Below, in pieces: positions 8,571 to 18,050 of a stretch of DNA of 64,000 nucleotides. A program made the translations under genes and the position numbers. The notes under the pieces were generated by a model that saw nothing but the letters and a program-made list of their open reading frames with translations, did no database searches and had not been told where the DNA came from. Within the stretch, counting starts at the first letter, position 1, and each line of letters begins with the position of its first letter. This DNA is from Demequina sp. (GTDB taxonomy: Bacteria; Actinomycetota; Actinomycetes; Actinomycetales; Demequinaceae): the NCBI GenBank assembly GCA_024707205.1, contig JANQAD010000001.1:248001-312000 (forward strand), given 5' to 3'.

Positions 8571-11500
8571 CTAGCGCTTCGCCACCCGAACCGCGACCTT
8601 GTCGCCCTCGATGACCTCGAACGCGGTGGCGAGCACCTCGCCCGCAATGAGCTCCTGGTGCGTGTTCACCGCCCCAACCCTCTCTGCGGGGACGGTCACG
8701 GTGAGCGCGATGCGGTCGCCCACATTGAGGCCGGCGTTCTTGCGCTCATCCTGAATGGTGCGGATGAGGTCGCGGGCGAAGCCCTCCGCCTCGAGCGCGG
8801 GAGTGATCTCGGTGTCGAGAAGCACGAAGCCGCCGCTCGGCGAGCCCGCGGATGGGCGCAGCACGGAGGCGACTACACCCTCGCCGCCGATCACCGTGGT
8901 GAGGTCGTACTCACCCTCTTCGAGCGCCACTCCCCCGGCCACCACGCTGGTCCCGGTCTCGCTCCAGTCCCCAGACTTCGCCCCCGCGATCGCCTGCTGC
9001 ACCTGCTTGCCGATGCGTGGGCCGGCCGCGCGGGCGTTCACGGTGAGGCGACGCTCTACGGGGTTCGCGGCAACGAACGCCGCGGGCGTGACGCCCACCA
9101 CGAACTTCACGTTGAGCTCGCTCGCGATGAGGTCCACGAATGGCTCCAGCTCGCTCACGTTGTCCACGGCCACCTCGAGAGAGGTGAGCGGCTGGCGCAC
9201 CCTGATCTGCTCGCGCTTGCGCAGCGCGTGCGCGGCCGAGACGACCTCGCGGACGGTGTCCATGACGGGAGCCACCTCGGGCGCGTCCCAGGCCGACGGG
9301 GCGGTTGGGTAGTCCGTCAGGTGCACCGAGCGGCCGCCCGTGAGTCCGCGCCAGATCTCCTCGGTCTCGAGCGGCAACAGGGGTGCTGCCAGGCGCGTTA
9401 CGGTCTCGAGGACCGTCCATAACGTGTTATAGGCGGCGGCGTCCTCCTCCCAGAACCGGTCGCGCTGCGTGCGCACGTACCAGTTGGTGAGGAGCTCGAA
9501 GAAGACGCGCAGGGACTCGGAGGCGCCCGGCACGTCGAACTCCTCCATCTGGGAGGTGACGTCGCGAACCAGCTCCGCCGTCTTGGCGAGCACATACCGG
9601 TCCATCGTCGGCAGCCCGGCGACCTCAGCGTCGGCCACCCGGCGACCCAAGACCCCGGCGCCGCCATTCGCGGCCCCCGCGTAGAGCGTGAAGAAGTAGT
9701 ACGTGGACCACAGCGGCAGCATCACCTGGCGGACGCCCTCGCGGATGCCCTCCTCGGTGACGATGAGGTTGCCGCCGCGCAGGATGGGCGAGGCCATGAG
9801 GAACCAGCGCATCGCGTCCGAGCCGTCGCGGTGGAACACCTCGTTGACGTCCGGGTAGTTGCGCAGGCTCTTGGACATCTTGCGGCCGTCGCTGCCGAGC
9901 ACGATGCCGTGGCTGATGCACGTGGTGAACGCCGGGCGGTCAAAGATCGCGGTGGCGAGCACATGCATCACGTAGAACCAGCCGCGCGTCTGTCCGATGT
10001 ACTCCACGATGAAGTCCGCCGGGTTGTGCCCCTCGAACCAGTCGTGGTTCTCGAACGGGTAGTGCACCTGCGCGAACGGCATGGAGCCGGAGTCGAACCA
10101 CACGTCGAAGACGTCGCTGATCCGGCGCATGGTCGCGCGCCCGGTCGGGTCGTCGGGGTTGGGGCGCGTGAGCTCGTCGATGAAGGGGCGGTGCAGGTCC
10201 GGCTCCCCCGCCTCGTTGGTCGGCACGCGGCCAAAGTCCCTCTCCAGCTCCTCCAGGGACCCGTACACGTCCACGCGCGGAAAGTTCGGGTCGTCCGAGA
10301 CCCACACCGGGATGGGCGTGCCGAAGTAACGGTTGCGGCTGATCGACCAGTCGCGAGCGCCCTCGAGCCACTTGCCGAATTGCCCGTACTTGATGTGCTC
10401 GGGCACCCACGTGATGTCCTCGTTGAGCTCCACCATCCGGTCGCGGAACTCGGTCACCTTGATGAACCACGAGCCCACGGCCCGGTAGATCAGCGGATTG
10501 CGGCAGCGCCAGCAGTGCGGGTAGCTGTGGTCGTAGGTCTCGTGGCGCAGCACGATTCCCTTGGCCTTGAGGTCCGCGATCACGTTGGGGTTCGCATCGA
10601 AGACCTGTTGCCCCTGGTAATCGGGCACCTCGGCGGTGAAGCGGCCGTGCGGGTCAACGGGCACAACGGTCTCGATGCCCGACGCTTGGCACACCGCAGC
10701 GTCGTCCTCACCAAAGCCGGGGGCCAGGTGGACGATGCCGGTGCCGTCTTCCGTGGAGACGAAGTCCGCGGCCAGCACCTGGTGCACGTTGGCACGGCCC
10801 TTGAAGAACGGGAACGGCGGTTCGTACGTGACGCCCGCCAACTGGGCGCCAGTGACCACTGTCACCAGCGTCGGGCTGTCACCCAGCTCGCGCGCGTAGG
10901 CGGCGACGCGAGCGGAAGCCAGCACCAGGCGCCGGCCGGCGAAGGCGCCCTCGACGGGCTCCACCACCGAGTACTCGATGTCCGGGCCCACAGCGGCGGC
11001 GAGGTTGCTCGGCAGGGTCCAGGGGGTGGTGGTCCAGATCAGAAGGGAGGCGTCAGCCAGGTCACCGGGCGCGTCCACGAGCGGCAGCAGCACGGTCAGG
11101 GCGGGGTCCTGACGCATCTGGTAGACGTCGTCGTCCATGCGCAGCTCGTGGTTGCTTAAGGGTGTCTCGTCGCGCCAGCAGTACGGGAGGACGCGGTAGC
11201 CCTCGTAGGCAAGGCCCTTGTCGAAGAGTTGCTTGAAGGCCCAGATGACGGATTCCATGAAGGTCACGTCGAGCGTCTTGTAGTCGTTCTCGAAGTCCAC
11301 CCAGCGGGCCTGGCGGGTGACGTACTCCTCCCACTCCTTGGTGTACTTGAGCACGGACTGGCGGCAGACCTCGTTGAAGGCCGCGATGCCCATCTCCTCG
11401 ATCTGGCTCTTGTCGGTGATGCCGAGGATGCGCTCGGCCTCAAGCTCGGCGGGCAGTCCGTGGGTGTCCCAACCGAAGCGTCGGTGGACCTGCTTGCCGC

Positions 11501-11768
11501 GCATGGTCTCGAAGCGCGGCACCACGTCCTTCGCGTAGCCGGTGAGCAGGTGCCCGTAGTGGGGCAGGCCATTCGCGAAGGGCGGGCCGTCGTAGAACAC
11601 GAACTCCTCGGCGCCCTCGCGGTTGTCGATCGACGCCTGGAAGGTCCCGTCAATCTCCCAGTACTTCAGCACCTCGGTCTCGATGGACGGGAAGTGCGGG
11701 GAGGCGGGGATGTCACCGCCGCGCCCATCAACGGAGGGGCGGTGCAACGGGTACCGGGCGTCGGTCAT
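8571..11768 (-). CDS. ileS: Isoleucyl-tRNA synthetase (type 2)
   Basis: Charges tRNA-Ile with isoleucine. The 1065-residue protein has the class I HIGH motif as HYGH in [13 protein letters not shown], the KMSKS loop in [11 protein letters not shown], and the editing-domain [13 protein letters not shown]. The length, the extended C-terminus and the sequence around [12 protein letters not shown] resemble the eukaryote-like type 2 IleS, which in other species tends to be mupirocin-tolerant (family knowledge, not tested here). I used the ATG at 11768; an in-frame GTG at 11783 is possible. A T-box leader lies immediately upstream, so expression should respond to uncharged tRNA-Ile. Confidence 0.96.
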   Translation of the reverse strand: MTDARYPLHRPSVDGRGGDIPASPHFPSIETEVLKYWEIDGTFQASIDNREGAEEFVFYDGPPFANGLPHYGHLLTGYAKDVVPRFETMRGKQVHRRFGWDTHGLPAELEAERILGITDKSQIEEMGIAAFNEVCRQSVLKYTKEWEEYVTRQARWVDFENDYKTLDVTFMESVIWAFKQLFDKGLAYEGYRVLPYCWRDETPLSNHELRMDDDVYQMRQDPALTVLLPLVDAPGDLADASLLIWTTTPWTLPSNLAAAVGPDIEYSVVEPVEGAFAGRRLVLASARVAAYARELGDSPTLVTVVTGAQLAGVTYEPPFPFFKGRANVHQVLAADFVSTEDGTGIVHLAPGFGEDDAAVCQASGIETVVPVDPHGRFTAEVPDYQGQQVFDANPNVIADLKAKGIVLRHETYDHSYPHCWRCRNPLIYRAVGSWFIKVTEFRDRMVELNEDITWVPEHIKYGQFGKWLEGARDWSISRNRYFGTPIPVWVSDDPNFPRVDVYGSLEELERDFGRVPTNEAGEPDLHRPFIDELTRPNPDDPTGRATMRRISDVFDVWFDSGSMPFAQVHYPFENHDWFEGHNPADFIVEYIGQTRGWFYVMHVLATAIFDRPAFTTCISHGIVLGSDGRKMSKSLRNYPDVNEVFHRDGSDAMRWFLMASPILRGGNLIVTEEGIREGVRQVMLPLWSTYYFFTLYAGAANGGAGVLGRRVADAEVAGLPTMDRYVLAKTAELVRDVTSQMEEFDVPGASESLRVFFELLTNWYVRTQRDRFWEEDAAAYNTLWTVLETVTRLAAPLLPLETEEIWRGLTGGRSVHLTDYPTAPSAWDAPEVAPVMDTVREVVSAAHALRKREQIRVRQPLTSLEVAVDNVSELEPFVDLIASELNVKFVVGVTPAAFVAANPVERRLTVNARAAGPRIGKQVQQAIAGAKSGDWSETGTSVVAGGVALEEGEYDLTTVIGGEGVVASVLRPSAGSPSGGFVLLDTEITPALEAEGFARDLIRTIQDERKNAGLNVGDRIALTVTVPAERVGAVNTHQELIAGEVLATAFEVIEGDKVAVRVAKR

Positions 11769-11784
11769 GACTGCTTTCTTCACG

Positions 11785-11985
11785 CTCTGCCACGAGGACG
11801 CTCACGGGGACCTCCCCCGCTTACGCGGTACCACCTCGCTTGCTGAGTCACCTCAGCCGCTCATGCCCCAGCAACCACCGGAGCGCCGCTGTGACGGGCT
11901 GCCCGTGCGGTTCTACTGGGCTCGCCGTGGTGGCCGGGCCGTTCTTCCGCAAGCTCGCCGGTGATTGCCGGGTCTGCGCTGTTGC
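11785..11985 (-). ncRNA. T-box riboswitch leader of ileS (isoleucine, specifier AUC)
   Basis: Read on the minus strand, the leader carries the conserved T-box core AGGTGGTACCGCG (core at 11824-11835), which pairs with the tRNA acceptor end. About 130 bases upstream, the triplet ATC at 11965-11963 sits in GGCAATCACCGG and is the likely specifier for tRNA-Ile. A strong hairpin around 11802-11820 (GGGGAGGTCCCC) follows the core. Actinobacterial ileS T-boxes are known to act at translation. No U-rich terminator is visible here, which fits. Boundaries are approximate. Confidence 0.85.
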
Positions 11986-12045
11986 CGCCCATCTTACGGC
12001 CCGACGCTGTGGTCACCCAAGCGCCCACGCCCGGAACCCCTTGGC

Positions 12046-12393
12046 CTACCGGGTCGCGGCCCGGTTCGCGAGGAACCGCACCAGGTCCTCGATGAGGTCG
12101 CGCGGCAGCGGCTCGGTGTTCGGGAACTTCGCGGTGCCCTTGCCGGTGCGATACGGCGCGACGGCCTTGTCGAGCGCGGCGGACAGCTCAGTGATGGGGT
12201 ACACGCTCACGTGTTTGATGAATCCGCCAAGGTAGACCACGGGCTTCCCGTTCACCTTGAACCCGGCGACGCCGTAGGCGATGCCCTCCACAGCATCGGG
12301 CACCACGTCGAGGACGATCTCGCGCAGCTCCTCGAGCCGCTCCCGGGTGAGCCCCTCAAAGCCTTCGATGTACTCCGCGACGGTGCTTGCCAT
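12046..12393 (-). CDS. DUF1801 / YdhG-like small protein
   Basis: A 115-residue cytoplasmic protein. The sequence around LREIVLDVVPDAVEGIAYGV, then GFKVNGKPVVYLGGFIKHVS, matches the DUF1801 (YdhG-like) fold, described as related in shape to frataxin-type iron proteins; the molecular role is not established. The ATG at 12393 gives the full domain. It is divergent from the TM2-domain gene, and the 107-base gap should hold promoters for both. Confidence 0.75.
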   Translation of the reverse strand: MASTVAEYIEGFEGLTRERLEELREIVLDVVPDAVEGIAYGVAGFKVNGKPVVYLGGFIKHVSVYPITELSAALDKAVAPYRTGKGTAKFPNTEPLPRDLIEDLVRFLANRAATR

Positions 12394-12499
12394 TTCCCCA
12401 TCCTGCCGCGCGACGTGCGCCGCCGCACCCCAAGGTTCCGTAATCGAAACGGTACGAGATATCCGCGCGCCGCACGCTAGTAGCCGCTACATTGCTCGT

Positions 12500-12844
12500 A
12501 TGACGATGATGAGTGGCGCTTACTCCGACATGTCGCGCGAACCCAAGGGCAAGAACCTGGTTGTCGCGTACGTACTGTGGTTCTTCCTCGGAGTGTTGGG
12601 GGCGCATCGCTATTACGTGGGCCAGGTGCTCAAGGGATTGCTCTTCCTGATCGGCACCGTCATCGCGGTCGCGCTGTCGCAGGCGAACTCGTTCTACAGC
12701 GACAGCAAGGCCCCCATCGCCTTCGCGATCATCGGCGGAATCATCGGTCTGATCGTGTTCGTGTTCTGGGTCATCGACGCGTTCAAGATCCGTCGCCTGG
12801 TCGCCGGCACCGGCAAGGAAGTTGCCAGCAAGGTCAACGACTAA
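12500..12844 (+). CDS. TM2 domain-containing membrane protein
   Basis: A 114-residue protein with the TM2 signature: LVVAYVLWFFLGVLGAHRYY and VGQVLKGLLFLIG, then a second hydrophobic pair (residues 66-92) ending with FWVIDAFKI. TM2 proteins are small two-helix membrane proteins with the conserved GxHRFY-type turn and a C-terminal D-x-F motif; function varies. The ATG at 12500 is preferred over longer in-frame extensions because it opens directly on the domain; ATGs at 12506 and 12509 are alternatives. Confidence 0.8.
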   Translation: MTMMSGAYSDMSREPKGKNLVVAYVLWFFLGVLGAHRYYVGQVLKGLLFLIGTVIAVALSQANSFYSDSKAPIAFAIIGGIIGLIVFVFWVIDAFKIRRLVAGTGKEVASKVND

Positions 12845-12848
12845 GTCA

Positions 12849-12890
12849 CCCGCGCGGCAGTACCCGCGCAGCAGTACCCGCACAGCCACA
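12849..12890. repeat. Three 14-bp tandem repeats
   Basis: Directly after the TM2 gene stop there are three head-to-tail 14-base units: CCCGCGCGGCAGTA, CCCGCGCAGCAGTA and CCCGCACAGCCACA. The first two differ at one base; the third is diverged. They lie in the 61 bases between the convergent TM2 and HNH genes, so they are non-coding. Confidence 0.6.
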
Positions 12891-12905
12891 CCCCACCGAC
12901 CGCGC

Positions 12906-14207
12906 CTACGCGGCCAGCTCCAAGTCCGCAAGGCCTCCCTTGCGTGGGGTTCGGGTGGGGTCGATGTCCTCGGGCGGGGTGAACCAGACCTCGCCCTGTT
13001 TCACTTCTATGCGCCACTCGTCATAGTGGATGCGGTGGTGACAGCTCACGCACAGCATCACCAGGTTGTCCATGTTGGTCTTGCCGCCGAACAGCCAATG
13101 GATGATGTGGTGCACATCGCAGTACGACGTGGGTGCGTGGCACCACGCGCAGCCACCGTCTCGCTCGGCCAGCGCAATCCGCTGGGCCTGAGTGGCGCCG
13201 CGGCGCGTTCGGCCAACGTCAACAGGCAGCGACGCGCCGCCCAACACCACGGGCAGAATCCCCGCGTCAACAGCCATCGCGCGCAGCGTCCCCACAGCGA
13301 TCGGCGCCTCTAGCGAGTCGCAAGTGCCGAAGCCGACACCGGACTTAAGCGTCTCAAGATCGACCCGCGCGACCAGGGTGGTCGCGACCCCGGACCCGGG
13401 AGCGTCGCACGTCATCGCGTGGTGGGCGAGCATCGCGAGCGCGTCCACGCGCATCTGCCCCGGCGTACGCAGGTCGCCGGGCGTAACCCGCTGCGCCTGG
13501 TACGCGGCGCGCACCTGGGCGTCGAGCCACGCCTTGAAGTGCGCCGCGGACATCGGGTCAAGCAGACCCGTGACCTCCGTCATGCCGTCCCGTCGCAACG
13601 ACAGGGTGAGGTTGCGCGCCCTGTACCGGCGCTTGTCGCGCTCCTCGGCCCCGGCGGCGTCACGCAGCTCCACCTCTCGGTCGCACACGCGGCGCAGGTC
13701 CCGCGCCCGGTGACACTCTGCAAACTCGAGGAACTTGCGCTCCAACGCCTCGTCCGCGCCCAGCGCAGTCAGCGCCGCAGTCACGATCTCCGCCTTCTCC
13801 ACGGTGATGGTGTTCGCGCGGACCGCCGCCGCGACCAAGGGCCAGCCGCGCTCCGCCGGCGCCTCGTCGCCCGAGGCGACCCCAGCGTCGGCCGTCTGCA
13901 GAACCCGGCCGACGTTCGTGAGCCGCCTCGCCTCGCCCATGGACGTGCCAAGCGTCTCTGCGATGAGCTCGCCGGTGTTCTTGAAGCCCACCCGGCGAGC
14001 GATGCCGCCAGGGCCGGGGGCAGCGTCGGCCCGCGACTGGATGGCGCCGGCGACCTCCGCCGCGAGCGAGTCCAACGCCCGCCGAGCCTCGCCAAGGTCC
14101 CTCTGCATCGCGACCAACGCGGCATCCACGAGGCCACTCAAGTCCACGCCCGCGTGCGCGCACACGCCAGCGCTGGCGGAGGCGAACCGGTCCGTGTTGA
14201 AGGCCAT
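12906..14207 (-). CDS. DUF222 domain HNH endonuclease family protein
   Basis: A 433-residue protein of the DUF222-HNH type that is common in multiple copies in actinobacteria. The N-terminal two thirds is helical and carries the DUF222 features (LDPMSAAHFKAWLDAQV, then RTPGQMRVDALAMLAHHA). The C-terminus holds the HNH nuclease: CAWCHAPTSYCDVHHIIHW, then NLVMLCVSCHHRIHYDEW, with four Cys for zinc and the catalytic His pair. The family is sometimes annotated as a mobile-element (13E12 repeat) protein; no repeats or mobility genes flank this copy. Start ATG at 14207 is the first methionine before the conserved region. Confidence 0.85.
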   Translation of the reverse strand: MAFNTDRFASASAGVCAHAGVDLSGLVDAALVAMQRDLGEARRALDSLAAEVAGAIQSRADAAPGPGGIARRVGFKNTGELIAETLGTSMGEARRLTNVGRVLQTADAGVASGDEAPAERGWPLVAAAVRANTITVEKAEIVTAALTALGADEALERKFLEFAECHRARDLRRVCDREVELRDAAGAEERDKRRYRARNLTLSLRRDGMTEVTGLLDPMSAAHFKAWLDAQVRAAYQAQRVTPGDLRTPGQMRVDALAMLAHHAMTCDAPGSGVATTLVARVDLETLKSGVGFGTCDSLEAPIAVGTLRAMAVDAGILPVVLGGASLPVDVGRTRRGATQAQRIALAERDGGCAWCHAPTSYCDVHHIIHWLFGGKTNMDNLVMLCVSCHHRIHYDEWRIEVKQGEVWFTPPEDIDPTRTPRKGGLADLELAA

Positions 14208-14266
14208 GGAGCAAGTCAAACAGAGACCACTGACACGCGTTTGAGGGCTGTGGATAACTTCCTCAG

Positions 14267-15013
14267 CTAGAGCGAACGGACCGTCTTGGTGGCGCTTCCC
14301 TGCTCGCGCGGGCGCACCACCATGAGGTCCACATTCACGTGATGCGGCCGCTCCACCATCCACGCGATGGCGTCAGCAATATCCTCGGCTACCAGGGGTG
14401 TTATGCCGTCATAGACCGCGCGCGCCCTCTCGGCATCGCCTCCAAAGCGGTTCAGCGCGAACTCCTCGGTCGCGACCATTCCGGGCGCGATCTCCATCAC
14501 CCGCACGCCGGTTCCGGTGAGCTCCAGCCGCAGGGTCCGCACCATCGCGGCCTCGGCCGCCTTGGCCGCGACGTAACCCGCGCCCCGCTCGTACGCCTCG
14601 TGCCCGGCGGTGGACGTCACCACCACCACATCCCCGCGCCCGCTCGCGTTCAGCAGGGGCAGCAGCGCCTGCGTCACGCGCACGGTCCCCACCACGTTCG
14701 TCTCGTATTGTGACGACCACGCCTCAAGGGACGAGTCCGCGATGAGGTCCAGCCCCACCGCCCCACCGGCGTTGTTGACCAGCAGGTTGGCACCCCCGCG
14801 CGCGCCAATATGGTCGGCGAGCGCGGCGATCTCGCCATCGGACGTGACGTCAGCCACGAAGACGTCGCAGCCGGTCTCGCGCGCCAAATCGCGCAACCGC
14901 GAATCCCGACGAGCGACCGCGGTGACGTGCCAGCCGTCGGCGATCAAGCGTCGGACCGTTGCCGCCCCAATACCGGACGACGCCCCCGTGACCACCGCGC
15001 GCAATTCACCCAT
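14267..15013 (-). CDS. SDR family NAD(P)-dependent oxidoreductase
   Basis: A classical short-chain dehydrogenase of 248 residues. The dinucleotide-binding TGASSGIG lies at residues 9-16, NNAG at 80-83, and the catalytic Ser 134, Tyr 147 and Lys 151 in YVAAK. An Arg pair after the second strand (AVARRD) suggests NADP preference. The fold is closest to YdfG/serine-dehydrogenase-like SDRs, but the substrate cannot be told. The ATG at 15013 is preceded by GGTGGAGG; a GTG at 15022 is a possible alternative. Confidence 0.88.
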   Translation of the reverse strand: MGELRAVVTGASSGIGAATVRRLIADGWHVTAVARRDSRLRDLARETGCDVFVADVTSDGEIAALADHIGARGGANLLVNNAGGAVGLDLIADSSLEAWSSQYETNVVGTVRVTQALLPLLNASGRGDVVVVTSTAGHEAYERGAGYVAAKAAEAAMVRTLRLELTGTGVRVMEIAPGMVATEEFALNRFGGDAERARAVYDGITPLVAEDIADAIAWMVERPHHVNVDLMVVRPREQGSATKTVRSL

Positions 15014-15023
15014 GCCCTCCACC

Positions 15024-15389
15024 CTAAGGCGAGAAGAGGGGTGCCAGGTCTAGGGTTCCGTCCGCTGCCAGCCCGACGCTGGGGGCGGCGACCACCGCGG
15101 TCACCGGCAGGGCGCCATACAGGTGGGGAAAATACTGGCCGCTGGTCGGGTCAAGGTCCTCGCGCACCTCGACGCCCACTCGGGTTGGGTCGATGACGAG
15201 GAGGACGACGTCGGCGCGGTCGCGGTACCAGGCATCGGCAACCGCCTGCACCTGGTGGGCGTGGCCTGCGTGGATGAATCCCACCTGGTCCAGGGTCATG
15301 CCGAGCGTGGAGGTGCGGTACTCGCCGGTCTCGAAGGCTGCGGCCCAGTCCTCGGCGAGCGCGAGGTGGAAGAGGCGGTCGTCAGTCAC
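15024..15389 (-). CDS. DUF952 domain-containing protein
   Basis: A 121-residue cytoplasmic protein that fits DUF952 by its opening LFHLALAEDW, the central VGFIHAGHAHQV and the ending YFPHLYGALPVTAV. The family (about 110 residues, ADP-ribosyltransferase-like fold suggested by others) has no firm function. It overlaps the next upstream gene by 8 bases and lies 10 bases before the SDR gene, so these three genes probably form one transcript. Confidence 0.82.
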   Translation of the reverse strand: MTDDRLFHLALAEDWAAAFETGEYRTSTLGMTLDQVGFIHAGHAHQVQAVADAWYRDRADVVLLVIDPTRVGVEVREDLDPTSGQYFPHLYGALPVTAVVAAPSVGLAADGTLDLAPLFSP

Positions 15390-15786
15390 CCTTGCGCTCC
15401 CCCAGCCCGAGTTCCATTTGCTTCTGCCACCACTTGCGCTTGGGGCGCGGGAGCGGGTCGGGGTCGCTGGCGCGGCGCGCGTCCTCCAGGAGGAGATCGC
15501 CGATCGCCTGCTCCAGTTCGCCCTCGGGGTAGCGGAGCGTGACGCTCGGCGGGTGGTGGAGGGGGTTGAGGCGGAAGTCGATGAGGATGTCGTTGGCGAG
15601 GCTCGTGGCCTGCTGAACTACGGAGATGTTCTCCTTGGGGTCCGCCTCCGCGACCACTCGCCACGAACGATTGCCCTTGTAAACAGCGAAACCGGCGTCT
15701 TTGAGGCGCTGCACGGTAGGCGCGTCGATGGGCGCCACCTCAAGGGCGATCTCGATGTGACTCATTTGCTCCATTGTCGCGCGCAT
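15382..15786 (-). CDS. Hypothetical protein (134 aa)
   Basis: A 134-residue soluble protein with no motif I recognise. It has an alternating start (MSHIEIALEVAPIDAPTV), a central segment SVVQQATSLANDILIDFRLN, and a basic Trp-containing tail (PRPKRKWWQKQ). The start at 15786 has the best ribosome-binding site (AGGGTGAG); ATGs at 15774 and 15765 are alternatives. It overlaps the DUF952 gene by 8 bases, indicating coupling. Confidence 0.55.
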   Translation of the reverse strand: MRATMEQMSHIEIALEVAPIDAPTVQRLKDAGFAVYKGNRSWRVVAEADPKENISVVQQATSLANDILIDFRLNPLHHPPSVTLRYPEGELEQAIGDLLLEDARRASDPDPLPRPKRKWWQKQMELGLGERKGD

Positions 15787-15804
15787 GGCTCACCCTTGCA
15801 TGCC

Positions 15805-16704
15805 TCAACCGTGCGTGGCGATGCGGCAGTTGTTCTCGAGGTCGCAGTTCACGAGGCGCGAGCGGGGGTCGTAGATCACGAGGTCCACCGGCGTCGAGTC
15901 CGAGCTGATCGTCGAGTCGAAGTCGATCCACGGGCCGCCGTTCACCCGGTACTCGCCGCTCCACGTGGTCGCGAGCGCAACGGTCGCCGCGTCCTCCGCG
16001 TGCGGGTAAGTGTGCGTCAGCGTCGCGTGTGGGTACGGGCGGCCGGGGTCGGTTGTCGTGGTGTGGCTGCCGTCGCCCCACTCCCATCGATAGCCCGACG
16101 CTGTGGCTCGGATCTCGACATTCGCACCTAAGAGGGTGGCTAGGTGGACGCGCGGCGCGTCGCCGGCCATGGCGATCGTGGGAACGGTGGCGATGACCCA
16201 GCCGGTGTTGGGCTCGAGGTTGATGTCGCTCGGCTGGGGTTGGAGCTGGGTCCACTCGTGCTGAATCGCTGCGAGGAGGGCCGCGTCGCCCGGGCAGTAG
16301 TAGTCGCGGACGATGCTCCAGTCCGTCCAGGTGCCGTCGGGGTTCTGGGAGCGGAACCAAATCGGGAGCTCTGCCTCCGAGCCGTCCAGGCAGAGCATCG
16401 TGATGGGGTCGTTGTTGGGGCACGTGGGGGTCTGGTCCTGGCGGACGATGGTGCTCGTGCAGCGCGGGGCTCGGACGTACTCGGTGGGAGGGCCGGAGGT
16501 GTTGCTGGCGGTGGTGCCGGTGGTGCCGGAGTCGCCGGAGCCTTGGTAAGCGTCGACGTAGTAAGTTCCGCCGGACGTTAGGTCGTCAAACGATGGGTCG
16601 TCGGCGGCAACTTGACCGAACGCGATGATGGTCAGGGCGAGCGCAGTCGCGGCCAGCACTAGATCTCTCCAGTGCCCACAACCTGAACTCCATTGACGCG
16701 CCAA
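15805..16704 (-). CDS. Exported PKD-like domain protein
   Basis: A 299-residue protein with an N-terminal hydrophobic segment (residues 14-34, LVLAATALALTIIAFGQVAA) serving as signal or anchor, then a Ser/Thr/Gly-rich linker and an extracellular part with four or more cysteines. Residues around 210-240 (SGYRWEWGDGSHTTT, then YPHATLTHTY) are a PKD-type beta-sandwich motif with the usual W-x-WGDG and T-x-Y ending. Actinobacteria often pair such a protein with a DUF6318 lipoprotein, and here the DUF6318-type gene overlaps the start by 46 bases on the same strand. Function unknown. Confidence 0.7.
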   Translation of the reverse strand: MARQWSSGCGHWRDLVLAATALALTIIAFGQVAADDPSFDDLTSGGTYYVDAYQGSGDSGTTGTTASNTSGPPTEYVRAPRCTSTIVRQDQTPTCPNNDPITMLCLDGSEAELPIWFRSQNPDGTWTDWSIVRDYYCPGDAALLAAIQHEWTQLQPQPSDINLEPNTGWVIATVPTIAMAGDAPRVHLATLLGANVEIRATASGYRWEWGDGSHTTTTDPGRPYPHATLTHTYPHAEDAATVALATTWSGEYRVNGGPWIDFDSTISSDSTPVDLVIYDPRSRLVNCDLENNCRIATHG

Positions 16705-17273
16705 CGGTCGCCAACGTACTCAAGTTGCAGGATTAGGCCCGCGTCGCTCGGGGTGGCCACGACAACGGGCGTCGACGTTGGATCGGCCGTTCTGATCTCG
16801 TCCTGGTGTGCGACAACGCCCACGTAGGTGAACCCGTCGTCGGCCAAGTTGGCGTGAGTTCGGGCCCGGTCGACGCTCATCCGCCCACCTGTCACTTCCG
16901 TTCCCGCATCGAGATAGCCGCGAGCCGTCGAGGATCCGTCATCGCAGAAGGCACAGTCAGGCCCAGACAGCGCGTCCCACAACCGCGTGTCCCCGGTCTG
17001 CAGCATCGTCCCGTACAGCTCAACAAAGAACTCCGCCGTCGCGATCGCCCCATCGAGCCCGGGAGACTTGGCATCCTCGGGCAGTTGGGCGAGCACGTCG
17101 ACACCTGCTGAAGGAGACGGCGACGGCGAAGCGGTCGCCGTCACCGACCCAGAAGCAGTCGCACTCGGTGTCTCCGTCACCACGGCCCCGCCCCCAGGCG
17201 TGCACGCCGCGAGCACGGCCGCACCAAGAAAACACGCGAGCAACCGCCGCGTCACCTCGCGCCACTTGTCCAA
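16659..17273 (-). CDS. DUF6318-type lipoprotein
   Basis: A 204-residue lipoprotein. The signal peptide ends with a lipobox (AAVLAAC, Cys near residue 24), followed by a Thr/Ser/Pro linker and a small domain with CAFC (in GPDCAFCDDGS), a TAEFFVELYGTMLQTGDTRL stretch, and a C-terminal DRWRVNGVQVV. This arrangement matches the DUF6318 family, known by sequence only. It overlaps the start of the PKD-like protein gene by 46 bases, a long overlap that suggests the two are made together at the cell surface. Confidence 0.72.
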   Translation of the reverse strand: MDKWREVTRRLLACFLGAAVLAACTPGGGAVVTETPSATASGSVTATASPSPSPSAGVDVLAQLPEDAKSPGLDGAIATAEFFVELYGTMLQTGDTRLWDALSGPDCAFCDDGSSTARGYLDAGTEVTGGRMSVDRARTHANLADDGFTYVGVVAHQDEIRTADPTSTPVVVATPSDAGLILQLEYVGDRWRVNGVQVVGTGEI

Positions 17274-17375
17274 GCCAGCTCCCCCCGTTTCGTCCGCGGC
17301 TCCCCGAGAGCACGCGCCACGTTCAGGTAGCCAAGACCCTAGCGGCGCTCGCCCACTCGCGCACCCCCAAGCGCG

Positions 17376-17841
17376 TCAGTCTGTGGATAACCGGCGCAGC
17401 CGCCCAACACCCGGCACGAACCGCCCCACGGACCCGGCATACAACGCGTAACCCGGATACGTGCGCAGCAGGAATCGCTCCTCATATCGCGCCTTCACGC
17501 GGAAGAACCCGGCGAGCAGCAGCACGGCCAGGTAGCACCACAGCACCCCAACGCCAACGGCCACGCCCAGGCAGATCCCCACGAGTCCCGTGTACATCGG
17601 GTGCCGCGCCCACCGGTACGGCCCCACGGCAACCAGTCCGGCGCCGTTCGGCTCCGGATTCGGCGTCAGCGAGCGCCCCAGAACGCGCCCAGTCCACAAC
17701 ACAAGCGCAGCCCCAGCCAGCACAAGACAGAGCCCAAGAACCAGAGACGAGAACAGCGTCGGGCCTGGAAAAAAAGGCGGTTACCGCCACGAGCAGGAAC
17801 AGCAGTCCCTGCACGGCCACGTACCAGCGTCCGGTCGTCAT
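17376..17841 (-). pseudogene. Isoprenylcysteine carboxyl methyltransferase-like membrane protein, frameshifted
   Basis: Reading from ATG 17841, the first part (MTTGRWYVAVQGLLFLL, then AVTAFF) continues in another frame as PGPTLFSSLVLGLCLVLAG. The second part ends with GPYRWARHPMYTGL, the hallmark RHP-x-Y motif of ICMT/PEMT-type methyltransferases, and a final RYEERFLLRTYPGYALY. The frames join exactly at a run of seven A (17769-17775); with six the protein is continuous at about 154 residues with about four membrane helices. It could be a base-calling error, a slippery site or a true mutation. The gene length is one base over a multiple of three, as expected for one insertion. A copy of the dispersed 10-mer lies beside the run at 17755-17764. 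Confidence 0.75.
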
Positions 17842-18050
17842 GACCTCAAGATTAGGCCCGCAGAAAAATCTTCCAACTTGGAGTTGCATTACCCCCGGGT
17901 AAGCGTTGTACAGTATCTCCCAAGCGACGCGCGCAACGCCATCACCCCCCGAGGCCTTGTGCGCGTCGCTCTTTTGTGCCGCAAGGGAAAACGCCTGCCC
18001 GACGCTCCGCTCGCCTCGCGCTTCCGCCTCACCGGGGCGACACTGGAGGT

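Noticed and set aside
17376-17841. Programmed ribosomal frameshifting at the T7 (A7) run in the ICMT-like gene
   Set aside because: Possible in principle, but the other indels in the window show the same pattern without slippery-site context, so a sequencing or mutational indel is more likely.
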